Assembly (NCBI RefSeq): GCF_012927485.1
Contig: NZ_JABBPC010000035.1
Span: 186,001 to 250,000, forward strand
DNA length: 64,000 nt
Direction of reading: 5' to 3'
Origin: Polaromonas sp.
Lineage (GTDB): Bacteria; Pseudomonadota; Gammaproteobacteria; Burkholderiales; Burkholderiaceae_C
Shown: positions 37,324 to 46,853 of the stretch, in pieces
Layout: the number at the start of each line of letters is the position of its first letter
Position numbering within the stretch: position 1 is the first letter of the stretch
The notes under the pieces: generated by a model
Told to the model about the DNA's origin: nothing
The model's database searches: none
Seen by the model: only the letters and a program-made list of their open reading frames with translations
Made by a program: the position numbers and the translations under genes

Positions 37324-38750
37324 AACACGCGATTAAAAATATTCACTTCATTGGACTCGGTGGCGCGGGAATGTCGGGTATCGCCGAAGTCCTGCACAAC
37401 CTCGGCTACGTGATTTCGGGATCCGACCTGTCGAACAGTCCGACGTTACAGCGTCTGGCCGGGCTCGGCATCAAGACTTTTGTGGGACATGCCGCTTCCA
37501 ATCTGGTCACGGTCGATGCCGTGGTGACGTCCACCGCTGTGCGAGCTGACAATCCCGAGGTGCTTGCCGCACGCGAAAAGCGCATCCCCGTGGTGCCGCG
37601 CGCCTTGATGCTGGCCGAGCTGATGCGCTTGAAGCAAGGTATTGCCATTGCCGGCACCCACGGAAAAACCACCACCACCAGCCTGGTGGCCAGTGTGCTG
37701 GCCGAAGGCGGCCTCGACCCCACGTTTGTCATCGGCGGCCGGCTCAACAGCGCCGGCGCCAACGCCAAGCTGGGCTCGGGCGACTACATCGTCGTGGAAG
37801 CGGATGAATCGGACGCGTCCTTCCTGAATCTCCTGCCCGTGATGGCGGTGGTCACCAATATCGATGCCGACCATATGGAAACCTATGGGCATGACTTCGG
37901 CAATCTCAAAAAGGCCTTTATCGATTTTCTGCACCGCATGCCTTTCTATGGCACGGCGATCTTGTGTACCGATGATCCGGCCGTGCGGGAAATTGTGCCG
38001 CAGGTCTCCTGCCCCATCACGAGTTACGGCTTTGGCGAGGAAGCGCAGGTCCGCGCGGTCACCGTGCGGGCGGTCGGTGCGCAAATGCACTTCACCGCGC
38101 AGCGCCGCAACGGCGTCACGCTGCCTGACCTGGAGGTGGTACTCAACCTGGCGGGTGAACACAACGTGCTGAATGCTCTGGCGGCGATCGCAATCGCGGT
38201 TGAACTCAATGTGCCCGATGCCGCTGTGCAGAAAGCCCTGGCTGAATTCAAGGGTGTCGGCAGGCGTTTCCAGAGTTACGGCGATCTGCCGGCCAAAGAC
38301 GGCGGCTACTTCACGGTGATCGAGGATTACGGCCACCATCCAGTTGAAGTCGCTGCAACGTTGGCTGCCGCGCGCGGTGCTTTCCCCGGCAAGCGGCTGG
38401 TGCTGGCCTTCCAACCTCACCGCTATACCCGTACACGCGATTGCTTTGAGGATTTCATCAAAGTCCTGGGTTCAGTAGATGCCGTGTTACTGGCAGAAGT
38501 CTATGCCGCTGGCGAGACGCCTATCGTGGCCGCAGACGGCCGCTCGCTGGCGCGCGCCCTGCGCCTGGCTGGCAAGGTGGAGCCGGTATTCGTCGATGAC
38601 ATTGAGGCCATGCCACAAGCGATCGTGGACAACGCACAGGACGGCGATATCGTCATGTGCATGGGCGCTGGCTCCATCGGACTGGTGCCGGGAAAAGTCA
38701 CGGCCATGCTCAAAGCCGCCAAGCGCACGGCGCTGGCAGGGGGGCAATGA
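37320..38750 (+). CDS. murC: UDP-MurNAc:L-alanine ligase
   Basis: A 476-residue Mur ligase, the first of the four. The Rossmann N-terminus '[18 protein letters not shown]' is followed by the P-loop '[13 protein letters not shown]', '[10 protein letters not shown]' and the C-terminal '[16 protein letters not shown]' with '[10 protein letters not shown]'. The ATG overlaps the murG stop (ATGA), and the end overlaps the first of three consecutive ATG codons of ddl. Confidence 0.96.
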   Translation: MKHAIKNIHFIGLGGAGMSGIAEVLHNLGYVISGSDLSNSPTLQRLAGLGIKTFVGHAASNLVTVDAVVTSTAVRADNPEVLAAREKRIPVVPRALMLAELMRLKQGIAIAGTHGKTTTTSLVASVLAEGGLDPTFVIGGRLNSAGANAKLGSGDYIVVEADESDASFLNLLPVMAVVTNIDADHMETYGHDFGNLKKAFIDFLHRMPFYGTAILCTDDPAVREIVPQVSCPITSYGFGEEAQVRAVTVRAVGAQMHFTAQRRNGVTLPDLEVVLNLAGEHNVLNALAAIAIAVELNVPDAAVQKALAEFKGVGRRFQSYGDLPAKDGGYFTVIEDYGHHPVEVAATLAAARGAFPGKRLVLAFQPHRYTRTRDCFEDFIKVLGSVDAVLLAEVYAAGETPIVAADGRSLARALRLAGKVEPVFVDDIEAMPQAIVDNAQDGDIVMCMGAGSIGLVPGKVTAMLKAAKRTALAGGQ

Positions 38751-39739
38751 TGATGCGTCAAATTAACCCCCATTTTGGCAAGGTCGCAGTGCTCATGGGT
38801 GGCCGGTCGGCCGAACGCGAAATTTCGTTGCTGTCGGGCCAGGGTGTCTTGCAGGCGCTTCGCGCGCGAGGCGTCGATGTCCAGGCGTTCGACCCCGCCG
38901 AGCGCGACATCAGCGAGCTGAAAAAAGACGGCTTCGCGCGGTGCTTTATCACGTTGCACGGACGCTTCGGCGAAGACGGCACGGTGCAGGGCGCGCTGGA
39001 GCTTATGGGTATTCCGTACACCGGTTCCGGCGTGATGGCGTCGAGCATGGCGATCGACAAGGTCATGACCAAGCGGGTACTGATTTCGGAAGGGCTGCCG
39101 ACCCCCCTTTATGTCCTGCTCCGCCGCGGCGCACAGGGCGGCTATGGCGGCATTGATATCAACGCCATCCCGGACCAGCTGGGTTTGCCGCTGATCGTCA
39201 AGCCCTCGCGGGAAGGCTCGTCGATTGGCCTGACCAAAGTGACCGAGCGGGCCGGCATGACCGAGGCAGTGGCACTGGCCGCCAAGCTGGATGCCGACAT
39301 CCTGTGCGAGCAGTTCATTGGCGGTGATGAAGTCACCTGTCCGGTACTGGGAACGGGCAGCAGCGCGCGTGCCCTGCCTGTCATCCGCATCGTGGCGCCT
39401 GACGGTAACTACGACTACCAGAACAAGTACTTCACCGACACCACGCAGTACCTGACACCGTGCGGACTTCCAGAGGGGGAAGAGGCGGTCATCCAGCAGC
39501 TGGTTTTGCAAGCCTTTCGCACTCTCAACTGCCGGGGTTGGGCACGCGCCGACGTGATGATTGACCAGCGTACGCGCAAGCCTTACCTGCTTGAAATCAA
39601 TACCTCGCCTGGCATGACGGGGCACTCGCTGGTCCCGATGTCTGCGCGGGCGGCGGGCATCTCCTATGAAGACCTCTGCATCGAAATATTGAAGACCGCC
39701 GCGCTCGACTACCAACCCCCAAGCGGAGCCTCCACTTGA
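38747..39739 (+). CDS. ddl: D-alanine:D-alanine ligase
   Basis: A 330-residue ATP-grasp enzyme making D-Ala-D-Ala for MurF. '[19 protein letters not shown]' opens the protein. '[27 protein letters not shown]', '[14 protein letters not shown]' (ATP-lysine) and the metal-binding '[16 protein letters not shown]' complete the family pattern. Three ATGs in tandem (38747, 38750, 38753) could each be the start; the first overlaps the murC stop. It is the ddlB-type copy of the dcw cluster. Confidence 0.95.
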   Translation: MMMRQINPHFGKVAVLMGGRSAEREISLLSGQGVLQALRARGVDVQAFDPAERDISELKKDGFARCFITLHGRFGEDGTVQGALELMGIPYTGSGVMASSMAIDKVMTKRVLISEGLPTPLYVLLRRGAQGGYGGIDINAIPDQLGLPLIVKPSREGSSIGLTKVTERAGMTEAVALAAKLDADILCEQFIGGDEVTCPVLGTGSSARALPVIRIVAPDGNYDYQNKYFTDTTQYLTPCGLPEGEEAVIQQLVLQAFRTLNCRGWARADVMIDQRTRKPYLLEINTSPGMTGHSLVPMSARAAGISYEDLCIEILKTAALDYQPPSGAST

Positions 39740-40539
39740 GCCGCGCCCTGCCACTGCCAATCCCCATGCCGCTGGACGTCAAGCTCATGAACACCCTTGC
39801 GCAGGCGCTTGGCTTGGTGTTTGCGGTCTTGCTGCTGGCGCTGGTAGTGGCTTGGCTGATGCGTCAATCGCTGTTTAACCTCAGTGCCATTCAGGTCCAG
39901 GGCGACTTGACACACAACAATGCGGTCACCCTGCGCGCCAATGTAGCCCCCAAACTGACGGGTAATTTCCTGACGGTGAATCTGGAGCGCACCCGCGCGG
40001 CTTTCGAAGCGGTGCCCTGGGTTCGCAGGGCCGTGGTGCAGCGCGAATTTCCCAACCGGCTAAAGGTGGTGTTGCAGGAACACAAAGCGATCGCCTTCTG
40101 GGGGGCGGAGGGTGATGGCCGCTTGCTCAACAGCTTTGGAGAGGTGTTCGAGGCTAATCAGGGCGAAGTGGAAGCTGAGGACCTGCCCCTGCTCAACGGT
40201 CCACAGGGACAGGCGCCGCAGGTGCTGCAGGCCTACCAGCTGTTGTCGACCATGTTTGAAGAGGCGGACGTGGTGCTGGAACGACTGCAGTTAAGTGGTC
40301 AGGGCGGCTGGCGCGCACAACTGGACAGTGGTGCCGTCATCGAGCTTGGACACGGCTCGCTGAATGAGATTCAAGCCCGTACCCGCCGTTTTCTGGCTAC
40401 GTTGACACAGGTGTCCTCAAGGTTCGGACGAGACCTGGAATCCGCCGATTTGCGTTATGGCAATGGCTATGCCGTCAAGCTTCGAGGCGTGACCACCGTC
40501 GCCCCGGGCGAAAAAGACGTTGTAAAGAATAAAAGGTAG
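39736..40539 (+). CDS. ftsQ: Cell division protein FtsQ
   Basis: A 267-residue bitopic protein. A short N-terminus and one transmembrane helix ('[19 protein letters not shown]', about 22-40) are followed by a POTRA domain ('[22 protein letters not shown]', '[27 protein letters not shown]') and the FtsQ beta domain. It links FtsL/FtsB to the divisome. TTG 39736 is chosen because a GGAG site lies 7 nt upstream and it overlaps the ddl stop (TTGA); ATG 39766 is an alternative without an SD. Confidence 0.92.
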   Translation: MSRALPLPIPMPLDVKLMNTLAQALGLVFAVLLLALVVAWLMRQSLFNLSAIQVQGDLTHNNAVTLRANVAPKLTGNFLTVNLERTRAAFEAVPWVRRAVVQREFPNRLKVVLQEHKAIAFWGAEGDGRLLNSFGEVFEANQGEVEAEDLPLLNGPQGQAPQVLQAYQLLSTMFEEADVVLERLQLSGQGGWRAQLDSGAVIELGHGSLNEIQARTRRFLATLTQVSSRFGRDLESADLRYGNGYAVKLRGVTTVAPGEKDVVKNKR

Positions 40540-40543
40540 ACAT

Positions 40544-41773
40544 ATGGCCAAAGAATACAAAGATCTGGTGGTCGGACTGGACATTGGAACCAGCAAGGTG
40601 ATGGCTGTGGTGGCAGAGGTCATGCCGGGGGGGGAGCTCAAGCTGGCGGGATTGGGCATTGCTTACAGCCACGGCCTCAAGCGCGGCGTGGTGGTCAATA
40701 TTGATGCCACCGTGCAAAGTATTCAGCAAGCCCTGAAGGAAGCCGAGTTGATGGCGGATTGCAAAATCGCTCGCGTCTATACCGGCATTACCGGCAGTCA
40801 TATCCGCGGCATTAACTCCAGTGGCATGGTCGCCGTAAAAGATAAAGAAGTCACTCAGGCGGACGTCGCCCGTGTGATCGAGACGGCAAAGGCCATCAAT
40901 ATTTCGACCGACCAGCGATTGCTGTTGGTCGAGCCGCAGGAGTTCGTGATCGACGGTCAGGACGTTCGTGAACCGATCGGCATGAGCGGCATCCGGCTGG
41001 AAGCCAAGGTGCATATAGTCACCGGCGCGCAAAGTGCCGCCGAAAATATTATCAAGTGTGTCCGGCGCTGCGGCCTTGAAGTGGATCAGCTGATGCTCAA
41101 CCCGCTCGCCTCTAGTCTGTCGGTGCTGACGCAAGATGAGCGTGAGCTGGGCGTGGCGCTGGTGGATATTGGGGCGGGCACCACCGATGTCGCCATCTTC
41201 ACGGGTGGCGCGATCCGGCACACGGCGGTGATCCCGATCGCCGGCGACCTGATCACCAGCGACATCGCCATGGCCTTGCGCACGCCGACCAAGGACGCCG
41301 AAGACATCAAGGTTGAAAGCGGTTGCGCCAAGCAGCTGCTGGCCGACCCGGACACTCAGGTAGAGGTACCCGGCCTGGGTGACCGCAGCCCTCGCATGTT
41401 GAGCAAACAGGCCTTGGCGGGCGTCATCGAGCCGCGTGTGGAAGAGATTTTTTCACTGGTCCAGCAGGTGATCCGCGAATCGGGCTACGAAGAGGTGCTG
41501 TCTTCGGGCATCGTTATCACCGGCGGCAGCGTGATGATGCCTGGCATGGTCGAGCTGGGCGAGGACATTTTTCTTAAACCGGTTCGGCGCGGCATACCCC
41601 GCTACTCAAGTGCGCTTTCGGACATGGTGGCCCAGGCCAGGGCGGCCACGGTGATGGGATTGCTGGAAGAGGCCAGGCTGGCACGCATGCGCGGCTACAA
41701 AGTGGCGCAAAAAGCGGGCAGCGTTCACAACGCATTCGGTCGTGTCAGAGACTGGTTCGTGGGGAATTTCTGA
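40544..41773 (+). CDS. ftsA: Cell division actin-like protein FtsA
   Basis: A 409-residue actin-fold ATPase that tethers FtsZ to the membrane. Phosphate-1 loop 'VVGLDIGTSKVMAVV', SHS2/1C domain with 'YTGITGSHIRGINSSG', 'ALVDIGAGTTDVAIF' and the C-terminal amphipathic helix 'GRVRDWFVGNF' that binds membrane. An SD-like 'aaaggt' precedes the ATG. The stop overlaps a small ATG frame (41773-41847) before ftsZ. Confidence 0.95.
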   Translation: MAKEYKDLVVGLDIGTSKVMAVVAEVMPGGELKLAGLGIAYSHGLKRGVVVNIDATVQSIQQALKEAELMADCKIARVYTGITGSHIRGINSSGMVAVKDKEVTQADVARVIETAKAINISTDQRLLLVEPQEFVIDGQDVREPIGMSGIRLEAKVHIVTGAQSAAENIIKCVRRCGLEVDQLMLNPLASSLSVLTQDERELGVALVDIGAGTTDVAIFTGGAIRHTAVIPIAGDLITSDIAMALRTPTKDAEDIKVESGCAKQLLADPDTQVEVPGLGDRSPRMLSKQALAGVIEPRVEEIFSLVQQVIRESGYEEVLSSGIVITGGSVMMPGMVELGEDIFLKPVRRGIPRYSSALSDMVAQARAATVMGLLEEARLARMRGYKVAQKAGSVHNAFGRVRDWFVGNF

Positions 41774-41864
41774 TGAATAAATTAACCAGCTTCATGAGTC
41801 GGACTTCGCGCGGTATCCATTCCGGAGGAGCGGACCCACCGGCATGACCGTTCCCTTCAACAAA

Positions 41865-41884
41865 AATACTTTTTAATACTTTTT
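41865..41884 (+). repeat. Tandem 10-bp repeat (AATACTTTTT x2) upstream of ftsZ
   Basis: AATACTTTTT occurs twice back to back, directly before a perfect TTGACA (41883-41888). No -10 box stands at the right distance from that TTGACA, so it may be coincidental. The whole ftsA-ftsZ gap is 143 bp. Confidence 0.45.
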
Positions 41885-41916
41885 GACAACTGCAGTTTAT
41901 TGATCGGAGGCTCCCA

Positions 41917-43146
41917 ATGAGTATCGAAATGATTGAAATCCAGGAATTTAACCAAGGCACACAGATTAAAGTGATCGGTGTCGGGGGCGGTGGAGGCAAC
42001 GCGGTGGGGCACATGATCCAATGCGGGGTGCAGGGCGTTGAATTTATTTGCGCCAATACGGACGCGCAGGCACTCCATCGCGGCAGCGCGCACAAGACGA
42101 TCCAGCTCGGCGTCAGCGGGCTCGGTGCGGGCAGCAAACCCGACAAAGGTCGTGAGGCGGCCGAACTGGCGGTTGATGCCATTCGCAGCGCTATCGATGG
42201 CGCGCACATGCTGTTCATTACGGCAGGGATGGGCGGCGGCACAGGGACCGGTGCGGCGCCCGTGATTGCACGCTTGGCCAAAGAGATGGGTATTTTGACC
42301 GTTGGCGTGGTGACCAAGCCGTTCGAGTTCGAAGGCGGCCGCCGGATGACCAATGCCGACCTGGGCTTGGCCGAGCTAGAAGCCAATGTGGACTCGCTGA
42401 TCGTCATTCTGAATGAAAAGCTGCTCGATGTACTGGGCGATGACGTGACCCAGGATGAAGCCTTCGCCCACGCCAACGACGTGCTGAAGAACGCCGTGGG
42501 CGGCATTGCTGAAATCATCAATGTGCCGGGTCATGTCAACGTCGACTTTGAAGATGTGCGCACGGTCATGGGCGAGCCCGGAAAGGCCATGATGGGTACG
42601 GCCAAGGCCAACGGCCCTGATCGGGCGCGCATCGCTGCCGAACAGGCCGTTGCGTGTCCCTTGCTGGAAGGTATTGACCTCTCGGGCGCCAAGGGCGTGC
42701 TGGTGCTGATCAGTGCGGCCAAAGGCTCGCTCAAGTTAGCCGAGTCCAAGCTGGCAATGAACACCATCCGCGCCTACGCTTCGCCCGATGCGCATGTGAT
42801 TTACGGCACGGCGTACGACGACGAACTGGGGGAGGACATTCGGGTCACGGTGGTCGCCACGGGATTAAGTCGCCAAGGTGTGCGTCGCCATGCCCCGCCG
42901 CTCCAGGTATTGCGAACGGGGACTGACAATGTACCGTTTCACATGCCCACCCTCAACGTCGTTTCGGGGGCTGTCGGCGGCCCTCAGACCGCCATGGGAT
43001 CGTCGCAACCGGATTACGGCAACATGACGGTGCCCAGCGTGTGGCGTACCAATCGCACCCAGGCGGCGGCCAAGGTGGATGCGCTGGCCTCCGGGGGCAT
43101 GGATGACTTCGAGATCCCTGCCTTCCTGCGCAAGCAAGCTGATTAA
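41917..43146 (+). CDS. ftsZ: Cell division tubulin-like GTPase FtsZ
   Basis: A 409-residue GTPase forming the Z ring. The GTP-binding G-box 'GGGTGTGAAPV' is near residue 106, preceded by 'VIGVGGGGGNAV'. The T7 loop includes 'NVDFEDVRTVM'. After a variable linker, the conserved C-terminal peptide 'DDFEIPAFLRKQ' binds FtsA and other partners. ATG 41917 has a strong SD (cggagg). It is preceded by an AT-rich 143-bp gap and followed by a 223-bp gap before lpxC. Confidence 0.97.
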   Translation: MSIEMIEIQEFNQGTQIKVIGVGGGGGNAVGHMIQCGVQGVEFICANTDAQALHRGSAHKTIQLGVSGLGAGSKPDKGREAAELAVDAIRSAIDGAHMLFITAGMGGGTGTGAAPVIARLAKEMGILTVGVVTKPFEFEGGRRMTNADLGLAELEANVDSLIVILNEKLLDVLGDDVTQDEAFAHANDVLKNAVGGIAEIINVPGHVNVDFEDVRTVMGEPGKAMMGTAKANGPDRARIAAEQAVACPLLEGIDLSGAKGVLVLISAAKGSLKLAESKLAMNTIRAYASPDAHVIYGTAYDDELGEDIRVTVVATGLSRQGVRRHAPPLQVLRTGTDNVPFHMPTLNVVSGAVGGPQTAMGSSQPDYGNMTVPSVWRTNRTQAAAKVDALASGGMDDFEIPAFLRKQAD

Positions 43147-43180
43147 GCGTGCCCGGCACAGGTATTTGCGTTGCGCTGAA

Positions 43181-43202
43181 GGGCTGCCCCTTGGGGCGGC
43201 CC
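43181..43202 (+). terminator. Strong GC hairpin after ftsZ
   Basis: GGGCTGCCCC (43181-43190) and GGGGCGGCCC (43193-43202) pair over all ten positions (one G-U) around a 2-nt spacer. No U-tract follows, so it may slow polymerase or protect the ftsZ 3' end rather than terminate efficiently. Confidence 0.4.
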
Positions 43203-43357
43203 GGTGGTGGGTCGGGCTTAAAGCTCGGCGCGGGTTGACGCTGCGTTTACAGCGGCGGCCCGGGTAACGAGACTGCGCTTAACCGCTCCACCGGGGATTG
43301 CTCGCTGCGTATTTCGACGCGTTAATCCCTATTCCCACCCCTCGGGCGCAGGCCACT

Positions 43358-43363
43358 TAAAAT
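43358..43363 (+). promoter_or_regulatory. -10-like hexamer (TAAAAT) before lpxC
   Basis: TAAAAT, a five-of-six match to TATAAT, ends 6 nt before ATG 43370, with no SD. It would give a leaderless lpxC mRNA separate from the dcw transcript. Confidence 0.5.
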
Positions 43364-43369
43364 AGCACC

Positions 43370-44293
43370 ATGCTGGCCCAAAGAACACTTAAATCCCTGA
43401 CCAAGGCCGTGGGCGTGGGGCTGCACAGCGGCCAGCGGGTGGAGCTGACCTTGCGACCGGCGCCGCCCGACACCGGGATCGTGTTCCGGCGGGTCGATTT
43501 GCCTTTGCCGGTCGATATCGCTATTTCGGCGCAGGCTGTGACCGACACCCGGTTGGCCTCCACCATATCGAGCGGCAGCGCCAAGGTGCACACCGTGGAG
43601 CACCTGATGTCCGCCTGTGCGGGTTTGGGCATCGACAATCTTTACATCGACATCACCGCGGAAGAAGTTCCCATTCTTGACGGTTCAGCCTCATCGTTTG
43701 TGTTTTTGCTGCAGGCGGCCGGCATTGAACTGCAGTCTGCTCCCAAGCGATTTATTCGCGTGACCAAACCAGTCGAAGTGAGGGAAGGCGAGGGCGTTTC
43801 AGCCAAGTGGGCTCGCCTCAGTCCTTTTGAGGGCTACAAGTTGAGCTTTGAAATCGACTTTGATCACCCGGCAGTGGACTCCACCGGCCAGCGCGTGGAG
43901 TTCGATTTGGGGTCAGGCTCCTATTCACGCGATATCGCCAGGGCCCGCACCTTCGGCTTTACCAAAGACGTGGAAATGTTGCGTGCCAACGGACTCGCAC
44001 TGGGAGGCGGCCTGGACAACGCCATCGTCATGGACGACTACAAGGTGCTGAACAGCGATGGCCTGAGGTACAACGACGAATTCGTCAAGCACAAAATCCT
44101 CGACGCCATGGGTGACCTGTATCTGCTGGGTAAGCCGCTGCTGGCGGCTTACAGCGCATTTCGCTCGGGCCACGCGATGAACAACAAACTGCTGCGTGAA
44201 CTGCTGCTGCACCCCGAAGCCTACGAAGTGGTCACCTTTGAAGACGAGAAACTGGCACCGCCCGGTTTTGCAACCGTCGCCCGCGCTTGGTAG
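43370..44293 (+). CDS. lpxC: UDP-3-O-acyl-GlcNAc deacetylase
   Basis: A 307-residue zinc hydrolase, the committed step of lipid A synthesis. The first zinc histidine lies in '[10 protein letters not shown]', and the second histidine and the aspartate in '[15 protein letters not shown]'. The catalytic glutamate follows '[13 protein letters not shown]', and the catalytic histidine is in '[10 protein letters not shown]'. It ends the dcw cluster as in E. coli, showing coordination of peptidoglycan and outer-membrane synthesis. Confidence 0.96.
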   Translation: MLAQRTLKSLTKAVGVGLHSGQRVELTLRPAPPDTGIVFRRVDLPLPVDIAISAQAVTDTRLASTISSGSAKVHTVEHLMSACAGLGIDNLYIDITAEEVPILDGSASSFVFLLQAAGIELQSAPKRFIRVTKPVEVREGEGVSAKWARLSPFEGYKLSFEIDFDHPAVDSTGQRVEFDLGSGSYSRDIARARTFGFTKDVEMLRANGLALGGGLDNAIVMDDYKVLNSDGLRYNDEFVKHKILDAMGDLYLLGKPLLAAYSAFRSGHAMNNKLLRELLLHPEAYEVVTFEDEKLAPPGFATVARAW

Positions 44294-44326
44294 GATCCGG
44301 CCAGAAGAACTAGGGGATTTTTAACC

Positions 44327-44503
44327 ATGCTGCTTTTTCGCTGGCTTGTTTTGCTATTCCTGCTGGCCTCCGTCGTGTCGTTCATGTTTTACGTTGGCAC
44401 GGGACAAGTCCGGTTCAAGCGCTTCGGTCTCATCGTCCTCAAGTGGACGCTAATCGCCGCTTTTGGCTTTTTTGCAGTTCTCATTTTGGAGCGAGTCGCC
44501 TGA
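44327..44503 (+). CDS. Small membrane protein downstream of lpxC
   Basis: A 58-residue protein. It has two hydrophobic helices ('LLFRWLVLLFLLASVVSFMFYV', about 2-22, and 'TLIAAFGFFAVLILERV', about 41-57) joined by a basic loop ('TGQVRFKRFGLIVLKW'). The architecture suggests a two-pass inner-membrane protein. It starts 33 bp after lpxC on the same strand, and its stop is 11 bp before the converging ruvC end. No function is known to me. Codon use and the clean ATG support a real gene. Confidence 0.65.
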   Translation: MLLFRWLVLLFLLASVVSFMFYVGTGQVRFKRFGLIVLKWTLIAAFGFFAVLILERVA

Positions 44504-44514
44504 AACGTCGCCTT

Positions 44515-45063
44515 TTAGTAGTGGCGACCGGCCTTGTACGACGCGCTTGCGTGGGGTTTCAAAGCCGTGGCCGCCGCCAGAATCGCGGTTGACGGTCCGG
44601 CATGGGCGTGGGTGATCGCCAGCCCCAAGGCATCAGCTGCATCTTTTCCGGGTAGCGCCGGCAGCCTCAATAGTCGCATCACCATCTGCTGCACTTCAGC
44701 TTTAGCGGCCTTGCCATAGCCTGCAACCGCTTTCTTCATTTGCAGGGCGGTGTACTCTGCCACAGCCAGATCGCAGGACACCAGGCCTGTAATGCAGGCT
44801 CCGCGTGCTTGGCCGAGCAGCAGTGTGGCTTGCGGATTGACGTTGACAAAAACGATTTCCACGGACGCAACATCAGGCTGGTAGCGCTGTACCACCTCAC
44901 GTACCCCGTCAAACAGCACCTTTAGACGGGCGGGCAGGTCCCCGCGTGCCAGGTGTGTGGTCTTGATGGTTCCGCTGGCCACGTATTGGAGCTGCGGGCC
45001 ATCGACGTCCACCACGCCAAATCCGGTGATCTGCAAGCCAGGATCGATTCCTAAAATACGCAT
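44515..45063 (-). CDS. ruvC: Holliday junction resolvase RuvC
   Basis: A 182-residue endonuclease of the RNase H fold that cuts Holliday junctions with RuvAB. Catalytic acids lie in 'ILGIDPGL' (Asp near 7), '[12 protein letters not shown]' (Glu) and '[16 protein letters not shown]' (the two C-terminal Asp). The ATG is 45063; a TTG two codons upstream is rejected. ruvA and ruvB are not adjacent. Confidence 0.94.
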   Translation of the reverse strand: MRILGIDPGLQITGFGVVDVDGPQLQYVASGTIKTTHLARGDLPARLKVLFDGVREVVQRYQPDVASVEIVFVNVNPQATLLLGQARGACITGLVSCDLAVAEYTALQMKKAVAGYGKAAKAEVQQMVMRLLRLPALPGKDAADALGLAITHAHAGPSTAILAAATALKPHASASYKAGRHY

Positions 45064-45188
45064 AGGCAATAGATTGGGGCGCTTGCTACGCTCGTTGCTA
45101 GTGCTCTAGCGACAGCCATGTCGAATGAAAAAGTGAAAGAGTTAAATAGCGGCATGGCAAGCTTATTTTTCCGCTCATGGCTGAGTGA

Positions 45189-45938
45189 CTAAGGAAGTTC
45201 CACGCCGCCCATGCGGGCCGTGATGGTGCTTGCGCGCGAAGCAAGGTAACCCGAGTTGGCGCGGGTTTCAAAATATCTGGGTCGGGGCAGCATCACGGCC
45301 AGACGAGCGGCTTCATAGGCGGTCAACTTCGACGCGGGCTTTCGGTAATAGTGCTGGGCTGCGGCTTCCGCACCAAAAACGCCATCGCCCCATTCCACAT
45401 TGTTCAGATAAATCTCAAGAATGCGCTGTTTATTGAGCAATGCTTCGAGCAGCAAGGTGAGCACCAGCTCCTGGCCTTTGCGCAGTAATGTGCGTTCACC
45501 CGATAGAAACAGGTTTTTAGCGAGTTGCTGCGTGATGGTGGAACCCCCAACAATTTTCACAGCTTTCACGCCGGACTTCGCCGGTCTGGCGGCGCTTGGA
45601 CGGGGGGTCGATTTAGCAGCGCGCTGTTCGGCCTTGGCATTTTTCTCCCAGGCCTGTTCAAGCGCAATCATATCGACGCCGTCGTGCTCAACGAAGCTGG
45701 CATCTTCCGAGGCAATGACCGCCCGTTTCAGGTTATCGGACAACGCCGTATAAGGCACCCATTGCTGACGCCATTTCAGCGTCCCGGTGTCTCTGGCAAT
45801 CAGGTAAACCTCCGAGCGCTGAAATGCGGTCGACTCTGGGTCCACGGCAGCCATCACGCCAATGCGCGCCACAAAATAGAACTCTATCGCCAGTCCCGCC
45901 AGCAGCGCGAGACCGACCAGGCGTATGAGTGCCTTCAT
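45189..45938 (-). CDS. mtgA: Monofunctional peptidoglycan glycosyltransferase
   Basis: A 249-residue GT51 enzyme that polymerises lipid II. One N-terminal transmembrane helix (about 4-24), catalytic Glu78 in 'IASEDASFVEHDGVD', then 'GGSTITQQLAKNLFLS' and 'EIYLNNVEWGDGVFGAEAAA'. Between these motifs is a basic Ala/Pro/Lys-rich insertion (about 101-128) that E. coli MtgA lacks. ATG 45938 overlaps the aroE stop (ATGA), so aroE and mtgA are co-translated. Confidence 0.93.
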   Translation of the reverse strand: MKALIRLVGLALLAGLAIEFYFVARIGVMAAVDPESTAFQRSEVYLIARDTGTLKWRQQWVPYTALSDNLKRAVIASEDASFVEHDGVDMIALEQAWEKNAKAEQRAAKSTPRPSAARPAKSGVKAVKIVGGSTITQQLAKNLFLSGERTLLRKGQELVLTLLLEALLNKQRILEIYLNNVEWGDGVFGAEAAAQHYYRKPASKLTAYEAARLAVMLPRPRYFETRANSGYLASRASTITARMGGVELP

Positions 45939-46783
45939 GCCGGCAATGCCCGTATTTCCTGCAACACCTTCAGCACCTGCGACGCTGTAGGGCGCACGCC
46001 CCGCCACCATGCAAACGCTTCGGCCGCCTGCTCTACCAGCATGCCCAGGCCGTCACGCGGCGTGGCGCCGTTTTCACGGGCCCAGGTCATGAAACCCGCC
46101 GCTGCGGGGCCATACATCATGTCGTAAGCGAGCGCGCCGGGTTTGAGTACGCTGCGGTCAACGGGCACGCCGGTGCCTGTCAAGCTGCTAGAACTGGCGT
46201 TGATAACAACGTCGAAATCGCCCTTCAGACTTGGCAGGTCCTGGGTCGCGAGTTCTGTTTTTTTCAGGAAATCTTGCATGGAAACATGCGCTTTGTGACG
46301 ATCTACCAGTGCCTCTGCCTTGGCCCTGGTGCGATTGACCAACACCAGCCGTCGTGGCGTCGCAGCCAGCAAAGAAGCCAGTACGCCCGCAGCCGCGCCG
46401 CCGGCACCTATCAGCAGCACGTCACGGCCGACCAAGGAAACGCCCGCATGGTTCTGAATGTCGTTGACGAGCCCCACGCCATCGGTGTTGTCGGCGTGAA
46501 CGGCGCTTCCGGCCAGCGTGAGGGTGTTTGCGGCCTCGGCCAGTTGCGCCCGGTCCGTTTGCGTGCTGGCTGCCCGGAACGCTTCCAGTTTGAAGGGCAC
46601 GGTGACGTTGCAACCGCGCGCGCCGCTCTGCAACAGGTGCGCCAGCATGGCCGCAAAACCGTCGAGCGGTGTGAGTAAACGGCCGTAATGCATCGCCTGT
46701 CCCGTCAACTCCGCAAACCGCGCATGAATCAACGGTGATTTGCTGTGTGCGATGGGGTTGCCTAGTACGTAGTAGCTATCCAT
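45935..46783 (-). CDS. aroE: Shikimate dehydrogenase
   Basis: A 282-residue NADP-dependent enzyme of the shikimate pathway. The substrate site is 'VLGNPIAHSKSPLIH', with the catalytic lysine in 'NVTVPFKLEAF'. 'ADNTDGVGLVNDI' follows, the NADP motif is 'LLIGAGGAAAGVL', and 'NRTRAKA' gives NADP preference. It is upstream of mtgA, with which it overlaps. With aroG in this window it contributes to chorismate supply. Confidence 0.95.
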   Translation of the reverse strand: MDSYYVLGNPIAHSKSPLIHARFAELTGQAMHYGRLLTPLDGFAAMLAHLLQSGARGCNVTVPFKLEAFRAASTQTDRAQLAEAANTLTLAGSAVHADNTDGVGLVNDIQNHAGVSLVGRDVLLIGAGGAAAGVLASLLAATPRRLVLVNRTRAKAEALVDRHKAHVSMQDFLKKTELATQDLPSLKGDFDVVINASSSSLTGTGVPVDRSVLKPGALAYDMMYGPAAAGFMTWARENGATPRDGLGMLVEQAAEAFAWWRGVRPTASQVLKVLQEIRALPA

Positions 46784-46853
46784 GGCTTCAGTCGTTATTC
46801 ATGATGAGCACCTTGTCCGGTGGCCATGTTGACGCTCTGGGAGGGGCCAAAAC

